A stretch of DNA of 64,000 nucleotides from Trichoplax adhaerens (GCF_000150275.1 NW_002060944.1:4103080-4167079); one strand, 5' to 3'; shown: positions 1 through 15,900, numbered from the stretch's first letter. Numbers and translations: made by a program. The notes: generated by a model not told the origin, from the letters alone.

Positions 1-701
1 TATTGAAGGCGTTAAAAAAACAATCATTCAAATTCACCACATATGTTGCAAGGTGATAACAATTAATTTGAGACAAAAATAAAGAGGATCATCCATTTAT
101 TTATAATCTACCGGTAAATCTTCCTTAGCAACAATGGATAAGATAGCCGACGATAATCTCAAGCAGAAATAAGTATTGATTTCTTTTTAATGATGATATC
201 AATAGAATTTACATAACACTAGTAGAAAAACAGAGCATAATCGAATGAGATTCGTATTTACAATCAAGATCAAATAACGGAAGTTAGATTGGATATGTCA
301 AATTATCCTATAAACAAAATACTCATTCAGATCAATTTGTAATTGATGACGGCTTTATAAACTAATCTATATACCATATTGGATACAATTTGCCATTAAG
401 TAGTTATTCAATGACATATTGAAATTATCAACTTGTCTGACATTGGTTATCTCGCATACCTCTGTCATTCTTATTCTCCAACTTCTTTACTGACAATTAA
501 TCAATAGAATATTGTACTATTAATTCAATTTTCTACTTTTTTGCTCATTTGCATTGAAATTGATCGACATCATCTAGGACTATCAATGTTTCTTAGATTA
601 GATTGATTACGATCATAATTTCCATTAGTTAATTTACATTGTAGTAGTACTAATACGATTAAAATCTTGTAGGATAGGAAATTGATTGCTTAAATACAAA
701 T
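1..701. other. Gene-free 5' flank of the alpha2delta-like gene
   Basis: I see no coding exon, RNA gene or clear repeat here. The stretch is AT-rich and probably holds the promoter and 5' leader of the gene starting at 702. I could not pick a convincing core promoter. Confidence 0.5.
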
Positions 702-3700
702 ATGAAGATTAGCATAGATCGGAAATCGAATCTTTCGATACGCATATTGATTATAATTGGTTTAGTAGTCCCCTATCATGCTGTTACGTTGAATCATGAT
801 GTTAAAGGATGGGCTACTACATTAGGCGAAGAGATGATGGTATTCACCGAAAAAATTCTCTCACCTGGTAAAATTCAACGATTCTATGATGGAATTGATT
901 ATCAACAAAATTTAACATCAGCTGTAGCAATCGTTGAAGATTTAAGGAGGCAGTTGAATGCAAGTTTAGCAGATATCATCAAGTTTGTTCAATCAGCAAA
1001 AAGTAATATTGAATCCGGTTACTCATCCAAGCAAGCTCAATCATCGACCAGTTATCAACTATGCTGCAATCCAATTAATTTAAGATTTAATAAAGAATTA
1101 AATGATAAAATCAATTTATCATCGCCATGCATCACTTTTCCGGTGGAAACAACGCAGAGTTATATACCTAATTCTTTAAAATTGGCCTATCGACAAAATT
1201 TCGCCGACAATTTATCTGTTAAATGGCAATATTTTGCTGGAGCGGATAACATTTTCTATCAATATCCAACAACCCAAAGATATTGCAAAACGAATTATAC
1301 CACTGAGACCAAATTCAAGTAAGAATAGCTTATTATAATTTATTAATATCATGATCAGAATATATTGCGAAATAATCATTCCTAGAGCTTAAATTAGGAT
1401 GATAGATTTTATAGAAGTTAACATTATATCGGTCCTACACTTTCATATTTCATGTTGACTGATTTTATTCCTCCGGGTATACGTAATAAAAATTTTCGAA
1501 GCTAGTTGTAGTACCTGAAGAAAGCACTCCAGTAAAAATTATTCCACGTAGATGTCCGAATAAGAAATTGATTTATTGCATCATATAGCTTCTTACCATT
1601 AAGTTAAATTAGTATAAAGATACACGCATGTTTAATTTGAATATATTTAGAGCGAGTACGTGAGTACGCACTGCGTGACTCAATTTTCAGTCCTACAAAT
1701 ATATGACAGGACTTAGAAAATATGTTATCATTATAAAGTCTAAATTCTTCTAGTAGATTAGCTCTGAAATAATAATTTAAAACCTAGCAAGATTCAATTT
1801 GGGTTATGCGACCTGGTATAGTAAAATTTTAAGATAAATAGCAAATAAATGACAAAATTATAGATACCAAGCTGTTAATAACACTTTACCCTATAATTAC
1901 GCCACGCACGATCTAACTCTTTTGCAAATTACAGTAGTCTGCTATACTAAAGTATTTCAGGATAATATTTCACACAGGCAGTCAAAATTAAAAGTCTACG
2001 TTTATTTATAATCCTTTCTAATTTCTGAAGAAGATCTTAAGCGCATTCATTTAAACATCTAATAATATCGCTTGTGTTGGTCCTAAATTTTCAGAAATTT
2101 AGTCTTACTCTTCATTCAAAAATACTGTATTTAAATAATACAGAATTTCTTCACCACACACACTAAAACACTATAACATTGGCCATTTATTTTATTCTCT
2201 ATTTACAGGCAATGGTATGTTAATGCTGCATCACCAAGTTCCAAGCGCTTGGTATTAGTGTTGGATAGAAGTGGATCAATGTCTGGTGATCGATTTTTGA
2301 AAGTTAAGGAAGCAGCTACAGCTGTTCTAGACAGTCTTGGACCAAATGATGAGGTTAATATATGCACTGTATGGAAAACATGCCTAAAATATTTTGTTAC
2401 TTGTAGAATATCACTTTTCTAATATTATCTACGTAGTACATAAATGTTTAAAAAATAGAACACTGAACCTAGACGTTCCAAAGTTTTATCTAAATTAAAT
2501 AATTATATTTAGAGCATGCATACGGCAATATCAGAGTTAAATAATAGTGGCATAATATCCAATTTCAGTAATCTTCAAGTAATCATTTCATATAAATTAC
2601 ATGAGATATTTGCAACAACTTGCAGAATATATCACTCCATTGCGGTAGTTTCTTAATAAACAACTTACGGCTAATAGAACACTAAAGTTGAGATTTTCAA
2701 ACGAGTAGTCGTAAAAGAATTTTTAATTGGAGTATACCTACAGTATTATCATAGTTCGAATAGTATTGTCGTAATATCAAGTCTAAAATCTACAATTAGA
2801 AATGATCATTCCACATTTAAAACTAGTAGTGTTTAATAAATATTATGAAATTAAATACAATTACATGGTAAAAACTTTCTATTCATGATGGTATCAATAT
2901 ATTGATAGATTGGAGTCATTGCTTTTGACGATGAAATCAGAATTCATGGAGGTTGCAAAGTAACCACAGTTTCACCAGCAACACCACAGTCTATAATATT
3001 TCTTAAAGATTTCATTAACAACAAAATTCAACCAGAATTTGGTAAATTTAATACTCTTCATTACAAGCAATTTTAAAAACTTTTAGATCATCAACTTAGA
3101 AAGCAATATTTATGTTGAAAATAAGAAATACAATAAGCATCATCTTCCATTAACTTTACGTTTACTGCTTGATATTAAATTCAGGGAGTACTGGCTACGT
3201 ACCAGCCTTGAAACATGCCTTTGATATGTTGTCCACGAATATGACATCTAAGGTCTAGCAATAATTCTATAATTAAATAATAGGTTTCTAGATATATCAT
3301 TAAGGGGAAAAGTATTTTCTTGACCATTTATTTCTATAATTCAGCCCCATAATGTAGGAAAATGTTAGGCTATTATTTATTAACCTGACAGAATTATCAA
3401 GCAGGCGTAAGATAAAAACTAATAATCTTAACCTTCTTATATTGGATACTGACAGGCTAAAACGAAAACCAACCTTATTGTATTTCTAACGGATGGTCAT
3501 CCAGATGAACCAGAGTCTCAGATTTTGGATGTTATAAAGAACAGAAATGAGGCCTTGGTATGAATAATTTTACAATTGATGGGCATTATATATAGTAAAA
3601 CAACAGTTTTATTCATTAAAAATTACCTAGGAATCCGTTCTTAATTACAACTATTGAGTGTCGAGACAGCAAAAAATTTGTCCTAATCAATCCTAGCTCT

Positions 3701-3904
3701 CATACTGAGAGTTATTTTAGAATAATCCAGCACAATTTTTAATCTTCCTTTCCGGGATTCTGTTTCTCTTCCTGAAACTTATTCTAGAACAATTCTGTGC
3801 TAATTTTCACCTACGGTTTTGGAAATCTGAATAATGACGGAAGATCAATATTGACAAAAATGGCGACTCAAAACCACGATTTTTCATGGGGAAATCCTAT
3901 CAAA
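702..3904 (+). other. Exons 1-6: signal peptide, VWA_N and VWA domain
   Basis: Exons: 702-1318, 2209-2353, 2909-3041, 3185-3252, 3456-3557, 3788-3904. Exon 1 encodes the signal peptide and a region matching the VWA_N of alpha2delta proteins, with several N-glycosylation sequons. Exon 2 carries the metal-binding loop DRSGSMSGDR, an intact DxSxS MIDAS. Exon 5 gives the strand-loop FLTDGHPDEP, the usual position of the last MIDAS aspartate. An intact MIDAS is needed for divalent-cation-dependent ligand or channel binding in this family, so this domain is probably functional. Confidence 0.88.
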
Positions 3905-6900
3905 GTGTGTAAAGATAACATATCTATAATATTATGCTTTAGATAGTGTTCTAAATAAGTCTTCTATATATTACGCAAAGTATCCAAAGCCCTATGGACC
4001 CAACGGTACTATGACTTATCTAATGGACTACTCTGGCCATCGATTAAGAAATCAGATGGGAACATATTACATGAACTTACGGGAATATTCTATCGATATT
4101 CAATATACTGTTCCTTATTACGATATAACCTTAGGTAAAAGATTTTAATGAATATTCTCTTATAATTCAGATACTACAGCTACAAGATTTTCTATAAACG
4201 AGTAGTATGCACTTACATAATTATTAATTACTTTCATGTACAGGATCCGGATTATTTTTTACGATGTCCATAGCTTGCTACGACTCCAATGAATTGATAG
4301 GAGTAGTTGCAAGTGATGTATCACTCATCGAATTATTCCAAAGACTTCCCTACTTTCGCTATGGGAAATATTCATATGCTTTCCTAATCGATAAGCAAGG
4401 TAAAATTAGCTAATCTTATGAGCTATAGTTACAAAGAAAATGTTGAAAATCCAATTACTAACTCGAACGCTTCTTAAAATAAATCTATTGACAACATGAG
4501 ATAATTATAATAACTCTTAGCTTGAAATTTTAAAATAAAAGGTCGACTATTGATACATCCTAAACAAGCCTATGCAACGAAAACCAATCCTATGCCTAGT
4601 ATTTTGCAATTGGAAACGATGGAACCAGAATTTATTCAAGTAGCTGGGATCAATACGATTTTAGATGGAGAAGGAGGAGAAATTTCAGTATTTGTAAGTT
4701 ATTAAACTTTTGTTAATTTGAGTGGCTTTTACAAGTTATTCCCAAATTATCCCAATTATTTTAACAATTATTTTAACAATTATTAGTAAGATGATGTGCT
4801 ACGCTATTCATGATTAAATATAAAGCTGCAATAATTCTAATGATTTAGAAAATGTAGTAACATGTCTATCCAAAAACTATGTATCAATGTCATTTTTTAT
4901 ATCAGGCACCCCTTTATCTTGCAAATGGTAAAGATCCGGCTGATGGTAGCCAAGTATTATTTAAGAATCTTACCTATGTCTGGCGCCCAATACCAAAGTC
5001 CCCATTTATTGTTGTGGGCGTATTTCCAATAGAAGATTACGTTCAAAATAAAGCCCAAAACGTGAGTGAAATGACAAATTTTAATGTTAATGTCACATCT
5101 AGAACCTTCCCAATTCTACGCTATATAGACTTTGTTATCGCATTTTAAATATCTACGGTTCCGTAATGCATAAAATATCTAACACTTTGACTATTAACAG
5201 TTGTAGATATTCAATGAATGAGCGTTTTTATGCTATAAAACAATCCTAATATTAACATGAATTATTTCATCCCTAAGGTGTATTGGCAGTCATTTGATGA
5301 GCCAGCTAATTATCACAATTTGGATAATGAATCCATTGCTAATGGAATCAATATTTGCCTGCTAAACACGATAGCACTCTCTCCTAATAATTCAACCGTT
5401 AAGGTAATATCTATTCATCCAATCTGAGATCTCTACAAATTGATTATCTAAGGTATTCCATTTGCAAGATAAGAAATAATTAACTTCACGATATTAAATT
5501 CCGTCTTTACCATCTTTACAAAACAATCATTATGACTAGCTGGCTCCTGGTAGTTTCGTGCTCCCACTAAGCTATATCGTCTATGGTGAAACAGAAAGGC
5601 TGAAATTAAATATTCAACAATATTTGAATAGCAATGCAACTAACAATACCAATACAAGTAGGTTATAAAGTCTTTAATACTCTGCATAATCAGGTAAATT
5701 AAATTTCGTAATCATAAGCTAAGATTGCAATTAAAATCTTGGTCATCTTGTTCCACTAACTTCCTACTGTAGTCATCAATTCAGATGTTAAGCCAGATGT
5801 TATTACTACTGCCCATATCATTCCAACATGGCTGAAAAATAAAAAGTATAGTGAGGAAAATGGAGTTATATTTAGGTACAGTACGTCATAGTTATCATTT
5901 TTAAGTAGTAATAATACTGATATTAACATATATATTAGTATGTGAGCAACTCTTTCTCTTTTTATTTTTCTTTTACTGTTTTACTTCATATTATACATTT
6001 ATGTTGTTATATTACTACTTAAAATAAATTAAGGGATAATCCATATAATTTTGAACTCCACGTAACTAATATCTGCTGCGTTAGCAATGCGATATTTTAT
6101 TAAGTAAAACAAGTTGTATTGGGTCATAATCAAGAGTGCTCATAATATATTATGCGAAATCGATATTTACATCATTACTTTGAAGTCCTTCAAAATTTTA
6201 TTGATAGCTTGGTAACTTTACTCAATTTTCCTAGATATATGGCAACTGAAAGTGGAGTATTCCGTATATTTCCTGGTGTAGAAGCGAATATGGAATATGA
6301 TCCGAGGCTTGATAGTTGGTATCACAGATCATTAAAGAGCTACTCCAAGATTACTGTATCATCACCGTTTAGCGAAAATGATAAAGCTTGGAATGGTTAT
6401 GTTACTGTTAGTAAAACTATCTATCAAGGAAGGTATAGAGTGCTAGTTTTATCTCTTAACTTGTTTAATATATGATTTAAGAGGGTTCTATGGCCATAAA
6501 AATACCATATATATTCTTACAGAAAAGATCATTACCATCCTGGCAAAGGTGAAGTACCTGTTGGTGTTGCTGGCATGGATGTAACTTTTGGCCACTTTCG
6601 TAATGTGTTAATAACTGGGGTGAGAAATGATTTCTGAACGTCTAGCAAAGAAAAACGTAGACTATTTTACCTAGATCAGCCGCTAAATGAATCGATAATG
6701 TTGAAATGTTCAGCATAGCGATGTATTCGTCAAATTATTGCGATATGTGCTAATATATATTTTACTAAATCAAGTTGACACCATGATCTAAAATGTTGAT
6801 TTCTGTTATTGTAGGCTCCACAATGTGTTCTTTCCGATAACGATTGCTATATTTTGGATAAATTAGGGTAAATAAAAATTCGTCGATATGGCGCATTTTG

Positions 6901-9900
6901 AGCGTTATTAGCGTTACTAAATGAGAATCTGTAAAACCATCTATTAGTAATTATGATTTTTCATATCTTACTCTTGACTAGGTATATTATTGCTGACTTT
7001 AATAACAAAGCTGCGCAAAAGAAGGAACATATTAGTCAAAAATTTCCTTGGCTCACCGCTTATTTAGTTAGCAAATCTTCAGTTCTTGAGGTATTTCTTA
7101 ACAATGTTATCATGGAACAGCTATATCGGGTAAAATTGAATATCTCTAGCAGAATAACTCTAATGCACTCGTTTATATCATTTGCGTATAGGGAACCTAC
7201 TGCCGAGACTTTGAGCATGATAAAGCACATTTATTCTATTCGCTGAAAAACTTCACCATAATCAATCCTGATGTCAGCAATCCATGTTATAGTTTTGCTT
7301 TAGCATCAGTTCCTTACGGAGATTTCTACCTATTGGTTAGACCACAATCGGCACGATCATGTAATTTTAATAGCCCACCTCCAGAATTTGAGGTAGGTTT
7401 CTAATGTAACGTCGCATCCAATTTTCTTTAATTTTTGGCTCCTAACATAAAAGGGAGCTCTAATTTTTATCAATTCACCAATGCTTTGAAATTCACTTTT
7501 ATAAAATACTTCTAGAGTACTTGTAGCTGTAATAGTAATAAGACGTGCTCTAACTGCAACGGAATAACTTCGATATGTCAGGTTAGTATACTTAGCGGAA
7601 AGTAATATTCATCTTACCGCTTCGGTGCATAAAGATTGTACGATAAAAGTAACTCTTGGTTGAAGGCATTTAATAACTCGTAATTATGTCAGATTGCTCT
7701 TTCCTCTCCTAATTGCACAAGAACTGACTTATACTACCCCTTAATTAATATTTTCTCAGTGCCCTTGTTCTTGCCCGCTTGGGCATGATCCTTGTACTCT
7801 TAAGACGACTAGCAATGCATCCGTTGTCTGTCCAAGTAAGTGTACTGCGTATACTGTAAAGACATTATGTCGTTATGGATAACAATATTCGCTAGCGTAG
7901 AAAATTGAAACAGAATGATCAAATCAGTTGTAAAGTCTAACGGAATCATTTTTGATATTCTAGTTTATTTGCCCTATAAAAATGCAACCTATAATACTGC
8001 TACTCGATTAATTAATACCGCTAACCAATGCGATAGGGCATGCGAAATAGCGTAAGTCAATTTCATGTCATGAAGATATTCTGTTATATTTCCCTTTGAT
8101 ATTAATTTTGTCAGATAGTACTTTTATGGACTTGATTTGTTTCTGCATTGACATCTCTGATTTTATGAAGAGCTAATGAAGAGCTCTGCTTGATTAAATC
8201 ATCGTGTAAATGGTGTGGAAATCAGAAAGTGCCAGCTTGTTCTACATTTTGTTTAACTAATACAAGGTAAAAATGCCACGCAAGGACGCTTTAACAACTC
8301 TTTACTAAGTATTAATGCTATTTCTTTCTCTCCTACATCAGTTCTAGCGGATCATTTTGTATTTTTGGTGAGAATCCTCTATTACTAGATGCTTTCGAAA
8401 GAGATAAGCTTAGAACATCAGTTGTCCAAAGTCTTAATGCATTCATTGGTAATATCAATCCAAAATTGATATGGAACATTCGATTTACTACCGTAAGTTT
8501 GAGTATTGATAAAGCATGCAATGTTTTACTATAGGGAAAGAAGTAGCATTCTATTCGTTGCCCGGAATTTAAAATTAATAGGATAGAGCTTGCATTATTA
8601 TTACGGCTTCTACAGCCGAGATAGTGTAGAGCTATTCTTCAATTTTCTGTTATCTGATGCTGTCAAGAAGCTGTAAAAGTATAAAATCTTTATCTTAATT
8701 ACAGTCAAAACATAATTTCTATATAAAAGTAAATTTTAGTTCTATAATAACACATAATATAGCCATACTGAATTCTTACTTTTAAAATTAAAGGCTGGCC
8801 AAGTTTTCTATACTATTTTGGGCTCCGATGTGACACCAAATCCAGGATATTTAACTAGCAATATCTCCCAAGCAATTAACAACAGCCAAGTTTATATCAA
8901 TTATTATAATAGGAAATTGGCACATATGGAAAATATTTGCACAACAGGCCAGTAAGTCTGAACTAAGTATCAATTAACTATGGTATGATTTTATGCGTTA
9001 ATATCTAACATGTGTATAACTAGAATAGATTGCTTAAGAATAATGTTAAACAGCGTCCTATCTAAAAATAGCGAAGATTCTATACCTTATTCTTTATAGA
9101 ACGAGTTTCAATTCTCGTAATTTCAAAAGAATTATCTTATATTCGTAGCAAATTGTTAGAGTATTTCATTGACTCGTAAACCTTTACTTCATGATTCGAT
9201 AGCTTGAAAATAAATATTACATTTAAGCCACAAGATTTCTCTGAATACAACCAAGATACCGTCAAGATTGAATTTCTTAGATTTATCGAGGCTATAACGA
9301 GAACAACATTTCAATCAAGAATTTTGCAACGTCGATTGGAAAGCGTATGTGTTACTATTATAATTTATTATCGTTACCTTTAGTATTTACGCGGATCAGA
9401 AAAAGCAGTAAGTAGATGATTATATCAATAACAGTTTATCTCTTGTATCCTGTTGTAGTCTTCTTTCATGTTAGCTGTCATTAAATCTAAAAGTAAAGAC
9501 CAAATCGAGGCAGAAGTAAAATCGCTTCAACAAGCTATCCGCAATGGGATATCCATAGATCTACTTACTTTGCACAAGTCCTTAAAAATTCATCGACTTT
9601 ATATCAATGGCAATCTAACTGAAACTTTCGTCCCAACGTAGGTTATCAACGGCTGTCGTCGTTATCGATAAATTCCTATCACATACTTAGATATCTATAT
9701 CTGCGTCTTGATTTTGGTTAGTTACGTTTATGTCTGCAAATAGTCTCGAAATCATGATGTCCATCTAAGAGCTTTTAATTACAATCTATTACTTACATAT
9801 TTTCTCTACGCCTACCTTTTTGGGTAGCAAAGTTATACCTAGAAAAATGTGTAGAATTATTTCTAATATTTAGATATCTCTTTCTGCGTCTGTGTTAGGT

Positions 9901-12900
9901 AGTTAAATTTATATCAGGAGAAAATTTGAAAACTATCGTAGTTATCTAAAGCTTTTTAATAATCGTATCTACCATTTAGATTTCTTCCCACTCTTATTTA
10001 TTATCATTAATATTAGATTATTTTTGCATCATCTCTATTTTAAAATTCTAGGTTACTTATTACCTTGTAATGTTTTTAAGTACTACAACAGCTATCAACA
10101 TTGTTTAATAGAATTTAATACTTAAAGTACCGGTTTCTACTTGTACTTCCGATAAATAATTATATCTGCAGAAGGTCTGAGAAAAACTTACTGTATTACA
10201 GTCTTCCATATGGTCTTATCAAAATTGAAACTTGGATATTTTCAATACTTTGGGTGAAACTTATACTAGTGAAAGCTCGATAGACATTAGAATCGTCTAC
10301 AGCCGAGTTAACATTTAATATAAAACTTCCGCCGCTTGCATCATATTTTAGATAGCGAATTTATAGTATTTTAGTACCTAAAAATGTTCAGTAATCGCGC
10401 AAGTTAATTTTTAGACTAATACTTGATATTTCAAAGTATTTGCAGCGTCTATGGTTTAAGTAATTAATTTATGCTATATTGAAAGAAAACTTCAATTTTA
10501 GCATAATTATGATAGATATTTGCGGCACTTGCTTTTTTTGACAACTATGATATGGAACAAAGCAGCTAAATACTTAGCTTAATTTTATCTTACAATACAG
10601 GATTAACGTGACATTCCAAATGTCCCGAAATATGTCAAACTTTTCTATGCCAGAAAGGGCTGAAATTTCAAATCAAGTTATTCCACTCCTGAGTGAATTA
10701 TTTAACGCATCAGTTGCTTCCAATGTGAAGAATCTACGAATAGTAGATGAGGTTAGATATGTCATAAAATTGGCCATAATGCGTTTTCATCATAATCTTT
10801 AATATTATATGAATAAATCGCATACAGGGTGTTACATTTACCTTGGTTGGCGGTATCATCAATGATCTCTATTCATTCAGAGATGAAGAGATACGATTAG
10901 AAGAAGCCACTAAAACTGGTCAGATAGTCCTGAATACAACTGACGAAGCTGGAATTATTGCACAAAAGTTATATATAAATGATGGCTTTCGAGTCAAGTT
11001 GATAGTACCCTCGTAAGTGTCAGGAACAGCAATCATTCGTTAACCTGTTCTAAGCAAATTCTATACTATTTTTACGATTACTTAAAGTAAATCTTACTAT
11101 AGACTGTATATTTAGTAACAAAATGCTACACATAAAATCTTACATCAATACTGAAGATTAATCCTATTTTCATTCATATTTAGCATGCTATTGAATCTAA
11201 CCTTCTCCCATATGAATATGGACAGCAATGACTCAAGATTGTTTTCTGAAAGAGTCATAGTCAGTTTAGAAGATATATTACAAACCAGTCTTAAAAATAG
11301 GCTAAAGGATATTAGCATGGTTAAGGTAACTTATAAAAATTATGTTAAAAAATAGACAACTGCAACAGTAATACTAATTTAAGATAATACAAAAAATGTA
11401 ATTTCATTTTCTTACGTTACTATAATAAATTAATTATAGAGCCATTTTGGCTGCCAGTTAGCGGGTCAACTGATTCAAAAATGGTATCCTATATCGCAAG
11501 AAATTGAAAAAATTAGAGCTTCAGTTAACAGAGGATTATATATTCAAAAATTGGATAATCATTACGCTTATGTTGTTCGATTGTTTCAAGAATTCAGGGT
11601 TATCGCTGAATATTCACCATTGTAAGGAACATATTGCATAGTTAAAGTGTTATTATTTATTTTACCTAAGCTTTATCCTAATTTTCGAGATATTATGATT
11701 TTTATTACTTAAAAAATAGATTAATGAGCTCGCACTCAGTGTTTAACGTGAACATGATATTAACAAAATTAGAGAGATTGAATTGATGCATCAGTTCAAT
11801 TTTAATTTGATTTGATTTAGTCAACCTTTGTCCCTACATTTCCCTCGAATATATTTTGGTAACTTTCAAGAAACACGAATGAACGCCATCTCCAAGAAAT
11901 TATTATCTATTGTTCAAAAGATCTATAATGGTGATAGCATTAACTTTGTTCAGGATGTTATATATTCCTTGGTAAACAGACACTGAATTGTGTGGTGATT
12001 CTACATGATTAATCCTAACCATCGAAAACCAAAATAAAGCTTAAGAGGTCTTTTAATTCGTAATTTATTTATAGGATAAAATAAAATTTCATCTACTCCG
12101 TGAAGTCTGGAATGAAGGAAGCATCAAAATTTACGATTTAAGTTTCTTATCAAATGGGGTTGCAGACGGAAAATTTACTCATTTAATCGATGATATACCA
12201 CGATTAAATGCTCTCTATTCTGATAACCTTATGCAATCGCAATACATTCCTAGGTAAATTGCTTATTCCTATTTAATTTAACATTCAACTAAAGTAGATG
12301 CATTTTGAACTGTTTAAAGATGCTCTTTTTAATACAGAAATTAATCATTTTGAACGATAAAAATAACTGTATGCTATTTTCATTACTTTAATATCAGAAT
12401 ACCTATGATCATGCAATTCCCAAGTTATATTACCAAATCTCTCGATATATATGAGAGTAAAGAAATGGAAACTGATATTATTACACAAATGAATAAGATT
12501 TTATCCGATAATATGATCAACCGAATTTTAAAATCAAATCTTACGGCTGATGTAAGTAATCTCTAATTAAGAAATTTAACATACTTGCAGTCTTCTAGTT
12601 ACATCAATATGCGGCAGTATAACACAATGTCGTATTTTACCTAATGCAACGCTATATCTCTCCCCGTTTGCAAATGTAGGGTAGATTTGATTTTATATTG
12701 CGAGGTACAGGTAGCGCGAATTTACCAAGTCTACAGCAAGAGACGAATACTTTAGCTCAGAGTATTAAGAAGAAATTGCTTATACAATTACCACAGAATA
12801 AAACAGTTCCAGTATACCGATATTATTCCAACAGAGTACTGAAAGCAGAATATCTGAATAGGTAAAAATGTCTAATAATTCCTATGGTTACATTTTATTG

Positions 12901-15900
12901 CTAGACTGAGATTTAATAGTCACCTAATTTAAAGGACATTAATCAAAAAATTTTCTAATATGGATAATTTTACTTGCAGCATTGGATTTTCGTTTACCTT
13001 CACTTGTCAGAATTTGAATGGTATCAATCTTACAGATATCAGTGCAATCCAACTGGCAATTGATAAAAAGTTAGACCACGTTCTCGACAATGGTGGAACC
13101 GTTAAACCAAATAGCACCATCATGTGGCAGGTAAATCAATAACCTAGTGATGTAGTAAAAGACTATCTGCGGTAATCATCACTCAATTAAACAGATCTAC
13201 TTGTACTAAGATAGTCATGTATAAGCTACAAATACTGTATATATCAATGCGAGCTCACAAAACTGTACCTCGGTTTATCTCACAATCTACATAATTATTA
13301 ATTATTCCAATCGGTGAAATATCTTATTAGAATCAAATCATATTTAATGTATATGAAAATGTACACTTTCGAAATTGGTCGGATATTGCAAAACAAGATT
13401 TAATTTATGGTGTCAAAAGCAAATTAGAAATTGATCTGCCTTCAAATAATTGTACTATTATTGCCACAAAGCTTTACTCACAAGCTGAGTTACTGGCAAT
13501 CTATGTTCCAAGGTAAATTTAAACTATTTGATTTATTCATCTTTAGCCCTTTCATAAATAAGCATGGAAAAATTTGCTAAGACTAGAAGACAACCTTGTT
13601 GTGTAATATTGTAAGAAGATTTAACTCTATTCCCTCATCCATTGTTGTTTTAGTACCCCAATCACTTTTGCCTTAGCACTCAAAGTGCCAGTTATGTGGA
13701 GTAATGAAATTCTTTTCAACAGCATAAAGCAAGCAATGAAGACACATACAGGAAGAGGATTAGAGAACAAATTGGCCAAATTCTCATTATCGGGGGTATG
13801 GCTTACAAGAGATATTAAATCAAAATGCTTTACTAAGAATCGATCGTGATGCCGCAGAAACTAAAATTTAATAGCCGTTTTTTCAGTAATCCTATAAATT
13901 ATAATATCATAATAATACAATGCTAAGCAAGTACAGTAGATTAGCTCACAATATATAATGCATTTTGGTATATCTGAGTATACAATAAATTATTCATACC
14001 GATTTTCAAATTGTAAACCCGTTTTTCGTCATACACATTGCTACACTAAATATAGCCGTAAGTAAAATTAATAACTTTTACGAAATTTTACCGTAGAGAA
14101 ACGCTACGTTCTATGTCAATGGATTGCATTACTACAATCAGTCATTTATGGATACCGATGTTGAAGCTATTAGTCTAAGTGTAGAAAACAAGCTTACCCT
14201 CCAATTATCCAATAATTCGATGACATATGTAACTGAAATGATACAGAATGGCACAGTCCAAGCAAGTTATATGAAAAAGTGAGTACTTCTTTAGTAGGAT
14301 ATGGTTAAAATCTTGATTAAATTTATATTAATGAAAGCTTGATTCAGCAATTTCTTGAAATATTAAGCACTATGCTAATGTATTGAATGATACAATGATT
14401 TCGTCATTTTTTTAAATAGGTCCGTTATGGTGCTAACACTACCGCCAATCTACTTAAGCTCACTCAGTACCGGAGATAAAAGTATCGTTAGCCAACGTTT
14501 AATGGAAAGTCTTCAACAAACAATTGGAATAAATACGAAGCAACGCATGATTGGTGGTGTTACCATCTATAATGTAAGTGATCAATTTGCTCCTCTACTT
14601 AATACAAGCGGTAAAGAAATTATTTTAGTATTTATAATTACGTATCCAGAAATATCTTAATTCTATCATATAACGTAGAAGTGATATTAACTCCTCAAGA
14701 TGACAACTCGCCAGATGAGTCTTACTTTTTCTATATTTTTAGAGTAATATCACCTTCATGTTGATGGCAGATATAGAAAACGATGCTGAAAATAAGAAAG
14801 CTATAGAAGATATTAAAAAATTAGTTATCGTAGGATTTACGATTTATTTACCAAAATCAAACGCGCTTGTCCGCAAGTTTTACTCTGATGATATATTTCA
14901 AGCAGAGCACGTGCCAAGGTAATGACTGCGTTTTAGGTTTGATATGCGCATTTTCTAATCTTTATGGCTATAAAGCAAAATTTAAATATCAAAAATGGAT
15001 AATAAATAACGCTTTAGTATGTGGACTCTGAGCGTCAATTGGTCCACTTTCAATTTGTAAAGCATGATATTGATGCATTGAATACGAATATTACGATATG
15101 GATCCTTGAGATATAAAAATTTGAGTGCCAGTTCTCTCATGCATTTAATCTTATTTTGCAGGTCTTTGATACGATTTGAGTTGCCAGCTGCTAATTTATT
15201 AGATTATAGCCAACTACAGCAGAATTCTATCAAGCACTCGATTCTGCTCGAGCTGCAAGAACGTTTCCTTACTAATAGCAGTGCCAAATTTACAAATGTC
15301 ACTTTACTCAATGTAAGAATCCCTGAAAATTGCTATGAACTATTCTCTTACTTTATCGCATTTAATAATAATTGCTTCTTGCTTGGCTAAAAAAGGATTA
15401 AAATATCACCTTAGTCAATGTAAGAGTCTCAGAAAATAGCTCTGAAAACTGTGATACCTTCAGTAAAGTCTTGTTAATAAGTCAAATAGCTCAATTATCC
15501 TACTTCTCTTTTAATTTATTACATTTATTAATAATTGTGTCTTGCTTGGCTATTAAAAACTAATTTATCAGCTTAGTCAATGCAAGAGTCTCAAAAAATA
15601 GTAATGAAAATTTTTATACCTCTAATAGAGTCTCATTAAAAACTACATAGATTTGTTTTCCTATTACTTTTTACCTATCCTCATTGTTCATAACCGCTTA
15701 TCCTATTGACTAATAAAGAAGTACTCTAGATTCAACCGTTAATACCTCTATTCTGTTTTATTTTATCACTAAAAATTGCTTTTTATCCGACTAATAATGT
15801 CCTCTCAACGCTTACAGAACGGAATCACCTTTGCATTGTATGAGGATATAGATGTTGAAAAATCACTCTTTGAAGAAGTTAGCTATATCGGGAAAACAGT

